Of a stretch of 64,000 nt of DNA, positions 41,714 through 51,253 are shown in pieces (the first letter of the stretch is position 1; each line of letters starts with the position of its first letter). Position numbers and translations under genes: made by a program. This DNA comes from Prosthecomicrobium pneumaticum (GTDB lineage Bacteria > Pseudomonadota > Alphaproteobacteria > Rhizobiales > Kaistiaceae). Where the stretch lies: positions 598,756 through 662,755 of the forward strand of contig NZ_JACHOO010000002.1 in the NCBI RefSeq assembly GCF_014199915.1. Reading direction: 5' to 3'. Below the pieces are notes generated by a model. It was not told the DNA's origin and searched no databases. It worked only from the letters and a program-made list of their open reading frames with translations.

Positions 41714-43204
41714 ATGACCGCCCTCCTCTCCGTCCGCGGCATCGAGAAATCCTTCGACCGCAACCGGGTGCTCACCGGCATCGACCTCGACATCGCCGCG
41801 GGCGAAGTGGTCGCGCTGCTCGGCGAGAACGGCGCGGGCAAGTCGACCTTCGTCAACATCCTGTCGGGTGCGCTCGGCCGCGACGCCGGCCGCGTCGTCT
41901 TCGCCGGCGCCGAGACCGTCTTCTCCACCACGCGGGAGGCGATCGACGCCGGCATCATCCACATCCATCAGGAGCTGTCGCTGATCGGCTCCTTGTCGGT
42001 GATGGAAAACCTCTTCATCGGCGACTACCGCACGGGCCGCTCCGGCATCATCGACCGCAAGGCGCTCGCCGCCGCGTCGCGCCCGCTGCTCGAACGGGTC
42101 GGCGCCGGCCATATCGATCCGCGCCGCACCGCCGGGGAGCTGTCGACCGCCGAGCAGCAGCTGGTCGAGATCGCCAAGGCCCTGTCGCGGAACGCCAGGC
42201 TCCTCATCCTCGACGAGCCGACCGCCTCGCTGACGCCGCACGAGGCGGCGGCGCTCTTCGCCGTCGTGCGCGAGCTGAAGAGCCGCGGCGTCGCCGTGAT
42301 CTTCATCAGCCACCGGCTCGAAGAGGTGTTCCAGATCGCCGACCGGGTGGTGGTGCTGCGCGACGGCGGCGTCGTCAGCGACCGGCCGGTCGCCGCCACC
42401 TCGCGCGAGGCGATCATCGCCGACATGACCGGCCGCGCCTTCGCGCTCGGCGCGATGCCGCCGGCGATCGTGCCGGAGGGCGCGCCGCTGCGGCTCGCGG
42501 CGGAGGCGATCGGCGACGGCGCCGGCATCGGCCCGATCTCCTTCGAGCTCAGGGCGGGGGAAATCCTCGGCGTGTTCGGCCTCGTCGGCGCAGGGCGGAC
42601 CGAACTGCTCGAAATGCTCTGCGGCAAGCGCGCGATAAAGAGCGGCGCGATCCGGCTCGCCTCGGGCGCCGCGCCCGCCTCGCCGACCGCCGCCTGGCGG
42701 AGCGGCCTCGCGCTGCTGCCCGAAGGGCGCAAGACGAACGGCATCCTGCCGAACCTCTCGGTCGAGGAGAACATCGTCGTGGCGCGCCGTCAGGCGGGCG
42801 GCGGGCTCGTCGCGCGGGGCAGCGAGCGGGCGCTCGCCGACCGCCTGTGGCGCACGCTCGGCATCGTCGCCGCCGGTCCCGGCCAGCCGATCCGCAGCCT
42901 TTCCGGCGGCAACCAGCAGAAGGCGCTGTTCGCCCGCTGCCTCGCCGCCGACCCTTCCATCCTGCTGCTCGACGAGCCGACGCACGGCGTCGACGTGCGC
43001 ACCAAGGGCGACATCTACAGGACGGTGCGCGACCTCGCCGGCGAGGGTCTCGCCGTGGTCTTCGTCTCGTCCGAACTGCCGGAGATCCTGGCGCTCGCCT
43101 CGACCGTGATGGTGCTCGCGCACGGCCGGCGCACGCTCTATGCGCCGCGGGCCGGGCTCGGCGAGAACGACGTGCTGTCGGCGGCCTTCGTCGAGGCGGC
43201 CTGA
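41714..43204 (+). CDS. ABC transporter ATPase (RbsA type, two nucleotide-binding domains)
   Basis: A 496-aa duplicated ATPase. Domain 1 has Walker A GENGAGKST (37-45), a degenerate signature LSTAEQQ and Walker B LLILDEP. Domain 2 has the degenerate loop GLVGAGRTELL, signature LSGGNQQK and Walker B ILLLDEP. This asymmetry is normal in RbsA/MglA proteins. It powers the RbsC-type permease and ends the operon that starts with the CoA-transferase. Confidence 0.93.
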   Translation: MTALLSVRGIEKSFDRNRVLTGIDLDIAAGEVVALLGENGAGKSTFVNILSGALGRDAGRVVFAGAETVFSTTREAIDAGIIHIHQELSLIGSLSVMENLFIGDYRTGRSGIIDRKALAAASRPLLERVGAGHIDPRRTAGELSTAEQQLVEIAKALSRNARLLILDEPTASLTPHEAAALFAVVRELKSRGVAVIFISHRLEEVFQIADRVVVLRDGGVVSDRPVAATSREAIIADMTGRAFALGAMPPAIVPEGAPLRLAAEAIGDGAGIGPISFELRAGEILGVFGLVGAGRTELLEMLCGKRAIKSGAIRLASGAAPASPTAAWRSGLALLPEGRKTNGILPNLSVEENIVVARRQAGGGLVARGSERALADRLWRTLGIVAAGPGQPIRSLSGGNQQKALFARCLAADPSILLLDEPTHGVDVRTKGDIYRTVRDLAGEGLAVVFVSSELPEILALASTVMVLAHGRRTLYAPRAGLGENDVLSAAFVEAA

Positions 43205-43221
43205 GCGGCGGCCGACAGCCG

Positions 43222-43551
43222 TCAGTCGAGGTGGAAGACCTCTTCCATCGCCGCCCACCATTCGTCGGGGCCGGCGGAGGCGAGCTTCTCCTGACAGGGA
43301 TCGGTCTGCGCCAGCCAAACGCGGATCGCCGGCTCCTCACCGAGCCGCGCGGCATCCGCCGGCCAGTCGGCGCCGTGATACTCCCAATAGCCGAACAGGA
43401 GATTCTCCGGCTCGCGCAGATAGATCGAGTAGTTGCGCACGCCGCACCCCGAGAGCAGCGCGTTCACCTCCGGCGAGGGATCGGCATGCAGGCGCTTGTA
43501 TTCGGCGATCTTCTCCGGCCGCACCCGGATCACCATGCCCATCCGGCGCAT
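43222..43551 (-). CDS. L-rhamnose mutarotase family protein (RhaM/RhaU type)
   Basis: A 109-aa protein with the family core VIRVRPEKIAEYKRLHA, NYSIYLREPENLLFGYWEY and the C-terminal EEVFHLD. Known members interconvert alpha and beta anomers of L-rhamnose or related 6-deoxy sugars. The ATG lies next to the stop of the permease (5-bp gap), so it is the last gene of the minus-strand sugar operon. This suggests that a 6-deoxyhexose, pentose or the like is the substrate. Confidence 0.87.
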   Translation of the reverse strand: MRRMGMVIRVRPEKIAEYKRLHADPSPEVNALLSGCGVRNYSIYLREPENLLFGYWEYHGADWPADAARLGEEPAIRVWLAQTDPCQEKLASAGPDEWWAAMEEVFHLD

Positions 43552-43556
43552 CGGCG

Positions 43557-44390
43557 CTACCCCTTGACCGCGCCGACGGCGATGCCGGCGACGATCCGAC
43601 GCTGGAAGATCACATAGATCACCACGATCGGCAGCGCGGCGAGCACCACGCCGGCGGCGAGCATCGGCACATTGGTCGTGTACTCGCCCCGGAGCGCGGC
43701 GATGCCGACCATCAGCGTGCGCCGGCTCTGCAAGACGAGCAGCGAGATCAAAAGGTCGTTCCAGCAATAGAGCGTGTTGAGGATGCCGAGCGTGAAGAGC
43801 GCCGGCTTGCCGAGCGGCAGCATGACGTGCCACCAGATCGCGAGCAGGCTCGCCCCGTCGATCTTCGCCGCCTCGATCAGCTCGCGCGGCAGCCGGGCAT
43901 AGAAGGCCGTCATCAGATAGATCGAGAAGGGCAGGAAGAACGCCGTATAGGCGAGGATCAGGCCGATCCGCGTGTCGACGAGGCCGGTCGCGATCATCGT
44001 CCGGTAGAACGGCACCAGCACCACCTGCACCGGGATCATCAGCGCGGCGAGCAGGACCAGGAACACCGCCCGCCGATAGGGGAAGCGCAGGCTCGCCAGC
44101 GCATAGCCCGCGAGCGACGAGACGAGCAGAAGAAGCGCCACCGCACCGACCGTGACGGTGAGCGAATTGACGAAATAGTCGGCGAGCTTCGCCTGCACCC
44201 AGGCGAGGCGGAAATTGTCGAAGGTCGCGTCGGCGACGAGCGAGAAGCGGTTGAGGATGTAGTCGCGTTTGCTCTTCAGGGCGACATTGAACGCGAAGAC
44301 GAGCGGATAGATGCAGGAGATCGCGAGCAGCGCCATCGGCACGGCGATCAGCCAGCGGATGCGCTTCTCCGAGGCGCCGAGCGTCGCCAT
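43557..44390 (-). CDS. ABC transporter permease (MalG type), mutarotase operon
   Basis: A 277-aa six-helix permease with the EAA loop (IEAAKIDGASLLAIWWHVML). The start is 1 bp from the stop of the partner permease gene. The operon itself has no ATPase. Confidence 0.92.
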   Translation of the reverse strand: MATLGASEKRIRWLIAVPMALLAISCIYPLVFAFNVALKSKRDYILNRFSLVADATFDNFRLAWVQAKLADYFVNSLTVTVGAVALLLLVSSLAGYALASLRFPYRRAVFLVLLAALMIPVQVVLVPFYRTMIATGLVDTRIGLILAYTAFFLPFSIYLMTAFYARLPRELIEAAKIDGASLLAIWWHVMLPLGKPALFTLGILNTLYCWNDLLISLLVLQSRRTLMVGIAALRGEYTTNVPMLAAGVVLAALPIVVIYVIFQRRIVAGIAVGAVKG

Positions 44391-44391
44391 C

Positions 44392-45327
44392 TCAGATCTC
44401 CGCGTTCTTCGTCATGATGCGGATCTGGACGAGCGCGAGCACCGCCATCACGCCGAACAGGACGATCGAGATCGCGCTCGCATAGCCCGGCCGGTTCATG
44501 CGGCCCTGTTCGAGCCAGATCAGATATTCCGGCAGCGTCGTCGAGGTGCCCGGCCCGCCCGCGGTCAGCACATAGATGAGTCCGAACATCGAGGTGAGCA
44601 CGCCGATCGTCGTCGCGACGGTGGCGAATTCGATGATCGGCACCATCGACGGCACGACGACATGGCGCCAGGTCTGCAGCGTCGAGGCGCCATCGAGCTT
44701 CGCCGCCTCGACCAGTTCCTCCGGAACGGTCGACAGGCCGGCGAGGAAGATCAGCACGTTCATGCCGAAGGTCGACCAGAGCTGCACGCCGATCAGGGCG
44801 AAGAGCGCCGTGTTCGAATTGCCGAGCCAGTCGACCGGCGAGAGGCCGAGGCTGCCGAGCATGGCATTGAACGAGCCGTCATAGCGCAGCACCATGTTGA
44901 AGATGGCGCCGACGATCACGCTCGAAAGCACGGCCGGGAAGAAATAGACCGCCCGGAACAGCCGCCCGCCCGGCACGCCCTGATGGATGAGGATGGCGAG
45001 GACGAGCGGCAGGCCGATCCAGACCGGCAGCGTGGCGAGCAGGATCAGCGTGTTGACGATGCTGTCTCGAAAGGCCGGGTCGGTCGCGAGCGCGGCATAG
45101 TTCTGCAGCCCGATATAGGACGGCGCGTCGATGCCGTTGTAGTCGGTGAGCGAATAGCCCGCGCCCCAGACGAGCGGCACGATGCGGAAGACGATGACGA
45201 GGGCGAGCGCCGGCAGGACGAAGAGGATGCCGAAGCGTCGTTCCGCCCGGCTCGCCGGGTTGCGGTCGAGCAATTCCCGGGCGCGGACTGCCGTCGCCGT
45301 TCCGTGCGTTTCTGTCGCCGAAGTCAT
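44392..45327 (-). CDS. ABC transporter permease (MalF type), mutarotase operon
   Basis: A 311-aa six-helix permease with the EAA loop (VEAAKLDGASTLQTWRHVVV). It begins 135 bp after the binding-protein gene, a gap that holds a strong hairpin. Confidence 0.92.
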   Translation of the reverse strand: MTSATETHGTATAVRARELLDRNPASRAERRFGILFVLPALALVIVFRIVPLVWGAGYSLTDYNGIDAPSYIGLQNYAALATDPAFRDSIVNTLILLATLPVWIGLPLVLAILIHQGVPGGRLFRAVYFFPAVLSSVIVGAIFNMVLRYDGSFNAMLGSLGLSPVDWLGNSNTALFALIGVQLWSTFGMNVLIFLAGLSTVPEELVEAAKLDGASTLQTWRHVVVPSMVPIIEFATVATTIGVLTSMFGLIYVLTAGGPGTSTTLPEYLIWLEQGRMNRPGYASAISIVLFGVMAVLALVQIRIMTKNAEI

Positions 45328-45381
45328 GCTCTCTTCAGTCGTGTTCGCCGCCTGATCCGTCGTCCCCGCCGAGCGGGGCTT

Positions 45382-45412
45382 CCACCGGGCCGGCGCACCG
45401 CCAGCCCGGTGG
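45382..45412 (-). repeat. hairpin between binding-protein and permease genes
   Basis: CCACCGGGC and GCCCGGTGG form a perfect 9-bp stem around 13 nt. It lies just downstream of the binding-protein stop and could protect that part of the transcript or weaken read-through into the permeases. Confidence 0.6.
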
Positions 45413-45462
45413 ATCGGACGCCCTCGCCACGTCGCGGCGCGTCCGGGAGAGACGATCGGTGC

Positions 45463-46731
45463 CTACTTCTTCTTCGCCGCGGCCTGAACCTCGTCGAGCC
45501 GCGTCACGGCGCCGTCGACGGTGGTCTCACCCGTGAAGAGGAGCTGGCTCTGACGATGCCACTCCTCGACCTCGGCGGTCGACATGTTGTTGTGCGCGAT
45601 GCTCGCGCCGCAGCAGCCGAGCAGGGCGAGAACGACCTTCGCCGAAGGGCTCGAAAGGCCCGACGTGTCGACCTTGGTGCTCGCCGGGATGGCGCCGGCG
45701 CTCTCGAAGAAGATCTGCATCGCGGCCGGGGCCGCGAACGACTTCGCAAGCGCAATGGCGAGATCCTGGTGCGGCGAGAAGCGGGTGACCGCATAGCCGA
45801 TGCCGCCGGCGAACGGCATGCGCACCGGGCCTTCCGCGGCCGGCGTCGGCGCCGGCATCGGGAAGGCACCGACCTTGTCCGCGCCGAGGAACTCGTCGAA
45901 CTGCTTCCAGTGCGCGACGTCGGAGATCAGCCCGATCGTGTGGGCGTTCTCGCCGCGCATGAAGCTCTCGTATTCGTCCATGAATTTGAGCGTCGAGTTG
46001 GCGCCCTCGGAATACCAGCCGGTCTTCCAGGTCTCGAGCCACTCGGCGACGACCGCCTTCACCGGCGCATCCGACCAGTGCAGCGTGCCGGCCGCCCAGT
46101 CCGCCTGCTGCGCGTCGGTCCAGCCGTTCGCCGCGAGCGCGGAGAGGAAGAAGTCGGCGCCGAAGCCTTCCTTGTTGCCGAGCGCGAAGCAGGCGACGCC
46201 GGCCTTCTCCTTGATCGCGGCGCAGTTCGCCTCGAGCTCCGCCCAGGTCGCGGGCGCCTTTTCGGGATCGAGCCCGGCCTTCGTGTAGAGATCCTTGTTG
46301 TAATAGACCATGAAGCCCTGGATCGACAGCGGCACGGCATAGACCGCGCCGGCGGCATCGGCGAACTCGCCCCAGCCGACGACATCGTTTCGAATGTCGG
46401 CGATCGCCTCGTCGAGCTTCACGAAAGCACCGACGCGCTCCTTCGCCTGCGAACCGCCATGGACGAGCACGAGATCGGGGCCGCGGCTCGCCGCGATCGC
46501 GGTGCCGAGCAGGGTGTAATACTGGTCGTGCGGCTGCATGACGTAATTGACCGTCACACCCGGATGCGCGGCCTCGAAATCGGCCTTCACCTTCTCGTAA
46601 TAGGGCGCCGTCACCGGATCGCCCGACTTCCAGTCCCATACCGTCAGCGTCGCGTCCTCGGCGCGCGCGGCGGTGGTGGCCAGACCCGCCAGCGCGGCGG
46701 CGGCGAGCAGAATGGTCCTCGTCTTCATCAT
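45463..46731 (-). CDS. ABC transporter solute-binding protein (family 1), mutarotase operon
   Basis: A 422-aa periplasmic binding protein with a signal peptide (1-24, cleavage after ARA) and family 1 motifs (VYAVPLSIQGFMVYYNKDLY). Cys pairs near residue 370 (LLGCCGAS) are unusual for the family. GGAGGGG precedes two adjacent ATG codons. It lies 35 bp downstream of the enolase-superfamily gene. The ligand is probably the sugar or sugar acid processed by that enzyme and the mutarotase. Confidence 0.88.
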   Translation of the reverse strand: MMKTRTILLAAAALAGLATTAARAEDATLTVWDWKSGDPVTAPYYEKVKADFEAAHPGVTVNYVMQPHDQYYTLLGTAIAASRGPDLVLVHGGSQAKERVGAFVKLDEAIADIRNDVVGWGEFADAAGAVYAVPLSIQGFMVYYNKDLYTKAGLDPEKAPATWAELEANCAAIKEKAGVACFALGNKEGFGADFFLSALAANGWTDAQQADWAAGTLHWSDAPVKAVVAEWLETWKTGWYSEGANSTLKFMDEYESFMRGENAHTIGLISDVAHWKQFDEFLGADKVGAFPMPAPTPAAEGPVRMPFAGGIGYAVTRFSPHQDLAIALAKSFAAPAAMQIFFESAGAIPASTKVDTSGLSSPSAKVVLALLGCCGASIAHNNMSTAEVEEWHRQSQLLFTGETTVDGAVTRLDEVQAAAKKK

Positions 46732-46766
46732 CGCAGTCCCCTCCCTCGAGAAGCGTGTGTGAACGA

Positions 46767-47933
46767 TCAGCCGGCGGCCGCGGCGAGGCGGCTTCCGGAA
46801 AGCGGCGGCAGGCGCGGATTGGCCGGCGCCGGCGGCAGAGCGTCGGTCGCCGTTACGGTGGGCACCGCCATCGCGCGGGCGGTGGCCGAAAGCGCGAGGC
46901 CGTGGCCCGGCCGGTCGTGCGGCAGGATCACGCCGTCGCGGATCTCCATCGGCTGCTCGACCAGATGGTCGAAGTTCTGGAACGAGTATTCGAGCCAGTC
47001 GACCTCGGGCAGCGCGAACGCCATGTTGGCGCCGATCTCGAGGAACGAGTTGCCGAGGCTGACCGGAATGCCGTATTCGGCGGCGAGCCAGCCGACGCGC
47101 ATCACGTCGGTGACATGGCCGTGCACGTTGATCATGTCGGTGCCGCGCGCCTCCATCAAGGCGCGCTTGCCCGAGGCGTCGAGATACTCGCCCGAATTGA
47201 CGAGGGTGAAGGGGCAGCCGGCGCGGATGACGTTCAAGCCCGCGAAATCGGTCCTGAGGCAGGGATCCTCGATCCACAGAATGTCGAAGCCGGCGCGGTG
47301 GATGGCGTTCAGCCGGCGGACCGCCTCCTGCGGCGACCACGCCTCATTGGCGTCGATCATCACCGCCTCGGCCTTGCCGACCGTCTTCTTCAGCAGGTCG
47401 AGCCGGTGGATGTCCCAGTCGAGATCGGGATGGCCGACCTTCACCTTGAAGGAGCGGTAGCCGACCGAGGCGGCGTGCTCGAAGAGCGCGACGAAGTCGG
47501 CATCCGACAGATGGTAGTCGAGCCCGCTCGCATAGGCCTTGATGCGCCGCGGCTCGCCGCCGAGCAGCCGCCACAGCGGCATGCCGAGCCGCTTCGCGGA
47601 GAGGTCCCACAGCGCCTGGTCGATGCCCTCCGCGAACAGGAGCGTGTAGCCGCGCCAGTTGCCGCCGCGCGGCCGGCGAACGCGGTGGACGAGGGCCGAC
47701 GGGTCCTTGCCCTCGAGCCGCGGCCAGGCCTCCTCGCGGAAGATGCGGGCGATCTCGGCCTCGTCGGGCAGCGGATGGAACAGCGAGAAGACGAAGCCGA
47801 GCCCGACCTCGCCGCTCTCGGCGAAGAGTTCGAGCGCCGCGACATGAACCTGGTCGGTGCGGACCTGGCTGTCGCCGATCACGCGATCGCGCCGGAACTG
47901 GAAACGGGTCACTCGAAAATCGGCGAGGCGCAT
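46767..47933 (-). CDS. enolase-superfamily enzyme (mandelate racemase/muconate lactonizing type)
   Basis: A 388-aa enzyme of the group that abstracts an alpha-proton from a carboxylate, including sugar-acid dehydratases. The K163-V-K165 motif and metal ligands D194, E222 and E249 are visible. A His in NVHGHVTDV may be a second base. The ATG 47933 has no clear ribosome-binding site; upstream in-frame starts would run into the operators. It is the first gene of the mutarotase/ABC operon and divergent from an FCD-type regulator. I infer a sugar-acid dehydratase or epimerase; which acid cannot be told. Confidence 0.88.
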   Translation of the reverse strand: MRLADFRVTRFQFRRDRVIGDSQVRTDQVHVAALELFAESGEVGLGFVFSLFHPLPDEAEIARIFREEAWPRLEGKDPSALVHRVRRPRGGNWRGYTLLFAEGIDQALWDLSAKRLGMPLWRLLGGEPRRIKAYASGLDYHLSDADFVALFEHAASVGYRSFKVKVGHPDLDWDIHRLDLLKKTVGKAEAVMIDANEAWSPQEAVRRLNAIHRAGFDILWIEDPCLRTDFAGLNVIRAGCPFTLVNSGEYLDASGKRALMEARGTDMINVHGHVTDVMRVGWLAAEYGIPVSLGNSFLEIGANMAFALPEVDWLEYSFQNFDHLVEQPMEIRDGVILPHDRPGHGLALSATARAMAVPTVTATDALPPAPANPRLPPLSGSRLAAAAG

Positions 47934-47945
47934 GCTAAGACTCGG

Positions 47946-47998
47946 TGATCGATCAACAGAGACAGATTGATATATCAAGTATGGCGACTGATAGATCA
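47946..47998. promoter_or_regulatory. three phased TGAT-N2-ATCA operator sites
   Basis: TGATCGATCA (47946-47955), TGATATATCA (47968-47977) and TGATAGATCA (47989-47998) are spaced 22 and 21 bp start to start, two helical turns. They lie between the divergent enolase and FCD-regulator genes; the third overlaps the first codons of the regulator. The regulator at 47981 is the likely binder. Confidence 0.72.
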
Positions 47999-48700
47999 AT
48001 TGTGCCGGACCCGCAAGAGGGCGAGGCGCACGCGGAGCGCGAGAGCGAGGCGGGTCCGGTCTCGCTGAGCGAGGTCGCCTATCACCGCATCCTCGAAATG
48101 CTGTTCGGCCGCCATCTGCCGGCCGGCGCCTTCGTGTCGCAGAACGAATTGGTGCGGCTGGTCGGCGTGCCGGTCGCGCCGCTGCGCGATGCGCTCCGTG
48201 TCCTTCAGACCGAGGGCGTGCTGACGATCCACTCGCGCTCGGGCATCCGCTTCCTGAAGCCCGATTTCGAGTTCACGAAGAACACCTACCAGTTCCGCGG
48301 CATTCTCGAGCGGCCGGCCGTCCGCGTCTTCGCCGAGACGGCCGGCGCCGACGCGATCGACGCCTTCGTCTCGCGCCACGACCGGCTGATCGCCGCGATC
48401 GGCGCCGCGGGTCTCGCCGGCGAGAACGTGCACGAGATCATCGCGATCGACGCCGATTTCCATTTCGCGATCGTCGCGGCGCTCGCCAACCCTCTGGTCG
48501 GCTCGACCTATCGCCGGGTGCACAATTATCTGCAGCTGATCCGTCTCGACCGCCGCCTGACCGCGGCGACGGCGCTCAGGACGCTCAACGAGCACCTCGA
48601 CATCCTCGCCGCCTGCCGCAGCCGCGACATCGACGCGGCCGAGGCGGCGCTCCAGCTCCACTTCTCGCAGGCGCTGCAGCGGGCGCTCGGGATTTTCTGA
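47981..48700 (+). CDS. GntR-family regulator, FCD (FadR) type
   Basis: A 239-aa regulator from ATG 47981 (GTG 47945 and GTG 48002 are alternatives; none has a ribosome-binding site, so a leaderless message is possible). A winged helix-turn-helix (YHRILEMLFGRHLPAGAFVS, then QNELVRLVGVPVAPLRDALR) is followed by an all-helical FCD domain with the metal/ligand residues D in AIDADFH and H in LNEHLDIL. FCD regulators usually sense organic or sugar acids, which fits the divergent enolase-superfamily enzyme. Confidence 0.88.
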   Translation: MATDRSIVPDPQEGEAHAERESEAGPVSLSEVAYHRILEMLFGRHLPAGAFVSQNELVRLVGVPVAPLRDALRVLQTEGVLTIHSRSGIRFLKPDFEFTKNTYQFRGILERPAVRVFAETAGADAIDAFVSRHDRLIAAIGAAGLAGENVHEIIAIDADFHFAIVAALANPLVGSTYRRVHNYLQLIRLDRRLTAATALRTLNEHLDILAACRSRDIDAAEAALQLHFSQALQRALGIF

Positions 48701-48784
48701 AGGGGCGTTGCCCCTCACGGCCGCGGGCGGGCGCCTTTCCTATCGGAACAGCCCGACCCGTCATGCTGCGACCGGTCCGATCGA

Positions 48785-49036
48785 CCCGTCATGCCGGCCT
48801 CCGTGCCGGGCTCCATAATCGTGACGGCGGTGTCTTTGGAACGATCTCACCATCCGTCACCCCGGCGAAAGCCGGGGCCCATCGAGCCGGGCGACAGCAC
48901 CGATCCGGAGCGGTCTGCGGGATGCTTCCCGGGTCTCGGCTGCGTCTCACCCGGGTCACGGCGTGTGGGGTGACGCCCCCCTCGGGCAGCCCGGCGGCAC
49001 GATTATGGACCCCGGCACAGAGGCCGGGGTGACGGG
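48785..49036. repeat. dispersed palindromic element, copy B (about 250 bp)
   Basis: Ends are inverted copies of about 38 bp: the left arm includes GCCGGCCTCCGTGCCGGG and TCCATAATCGTGA, the right arm its complement with few mismatches. An inner hairpin CCCCGGC-GAAA-GCCGGGG lies at 48860-48877. The ends match copy A at 4557-4705. It occupies most of the 398 bp between the FCD regulator and the ATPase gene; no ORF is seen there. Confidence 0.75.
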
Positions 49037-49098
49037 TGTTCCGGGATGCGGCGCCAACACGGAGGCCCGGAGCGGCGCGGGCCGCTCCGGGGAGACGG

Positions 49099-50178
<1,080 letters not shown>

Positions 50179-50193
50179 TCTTCCTCCTCGGCC

Positions 50194-50210
50194 ATGCCGA
50201 AAATCGGCAT
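50194..50210. promoter_or_regulatory. inverted repeat ATGCCGA-AAA-TCGGCAT upstream of the ATPase gene
   Basis: Perfect 7-bp arms with a 3-bp centre, 15 bp before the ATPase start. It has operator geometry but differs from the sites of the other regulators in the window, so a regulator encoded elsewhere may act here. Confidence 0.55.
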
Positions 50211-50360
50211 TGAAAGCCGGATGGTGCGTTTCGGCCGCCGCCCGTCCTCTCCGGTCGCCCGTCGCGACGGACCGCGGCACAGTGCTCGCCGCCCGGTCGG
50301 GCGGCGCGACACTGTCGCGGAGCTTCGCCGCCTCCGCAACCCGAAATCCGTCCCGCCGGG

Positions 50361-51230
50361 TCAGGAAACCGGGAGACCGTCCGCCTCGGCGAGCCGGTGG
50401 AGCACGATTCCGGATGTCGTCGCGACGTTGAGGGAATCGAAGCCGGCCGCCATCGGGATGCGCACCGTGTGGGTCCGGGCGAGCAGAGCGGCCGGCAGGC
50501 CGGGCCCCTCGGCGCCGAGAATCACCGCGGCACGGGGCGGCCGGGCGAGATCGGCGAGGCGGGTCGAGCCCTGCGGCGACAGGGCGAAGGCGGTGAAGCC
50601 GTGCCGGGCGAGGAGGTCCGGCAGGTCATCCTCCGCCGCCAGACGGGCGAAGGGCATGGCGAGCACACCGCCGACCGAGACGCGGATCGCCTTGCGGTAG
50701 AGCGGGTCGCACGAGGTCGGGTCGAGCAGCACCGCGGCGGCGCCGAAGGCGGCGGCGTTGCGGAAGATGCCCCCCATATTGTCGTGATTGGCGATGCCGA
50801 CCGCGGCGACCACGAGCGCCCGCGCCGGCAAGCCGGCGAGCAGCGCATCGGCCGGGACGGGTTCGGGGCGCCGGCCGAGCGCCAGGATGCCGCGATGGAT
50901 CTCGAAGCCGGCGACCGTATCGATCACCGCCTGCGGCACGAGATAGACCGGCACGTCGGGATCGAGCGCGGCGAGGAGATCGGCGAGCTTGTCGCGCCGC
51001 TTGTCGACGATCAGCGCCGAGACGGCGGCGAAGCGCCGGCTGGCGGCGAGCATACGCAGCACCACCTCGCCCTCGGCGACGAAGAGGCCGGCGCGGCCGA
51101 CGAGATCGCGCTCGCGGACCGCCCTGTAGGGATCGAGCCGGGGATCGGAAGGATCGTCGATGGGGACGAGGGTCAAGGGCACCGCTCGCGTCGCCGGAAC
51201 CCGGCGGGCTGCCGCGGCTTGTTCCGCCAC
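50361..51230 (-). CDS. SpoU (TrmH)-family RNA methyltransferase
   Basis: A 289-aa SPOUT enzyme that methylates 2'-O-ribose in tRNA or rRNA with SAM. The three family motifs are clear: IANHDNMGGIFRNAAAFG, AVILGAEGPGLP and IPMAAGFDSLNVATTSGIVL. An N-terminal substrate-binding domain (about 20-120) precedes them. It starts at a GTG without a strong ribosome-binding site. The target nucleotide cannot be told. It is not functionally linked to the transporter genes around it. Confidence 0.92.
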   Translation of the reverse strand: MAEQAAAARRVPATRAVPLTLVPIDDPSDPRLDPYRAVRERDLVGRAGLFVAEGEVVLRMLAASRRFAAVSALIVDKRRDKLADLLAALDPDVPVYLVPQAVIDTVAGFEIHRGILALGRRPEPVPADALLAGLPARALVVAAVGIANHDNMGGIFRNAAAFGAAAVLLDPTSCDPLYRKAIRVSVGGVLAMPFARLAAEDDLPDLLARHGFTAFALSPQGSTRLADLARPPRAAVILGAEGPGLPAALLARTHTVRIPMAAGFDSLNVATTSGIVLHRLAEADGLPVS

Positions 51231-51253
51231 CCGATGCTTCGTAAGGCGAACAT

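Noticed and set aside
44311-47460. Very long open frame on the plus strand (over 1000 codons) across the mutarotase/ABC operon
   Set aside because: It runs antisense to well-supported genes with signal peptides, EAA loops and ribosome-binding sites, and its translation is Arg/Glu/Asp-rich without domain character: a shadow of high GC codon use.
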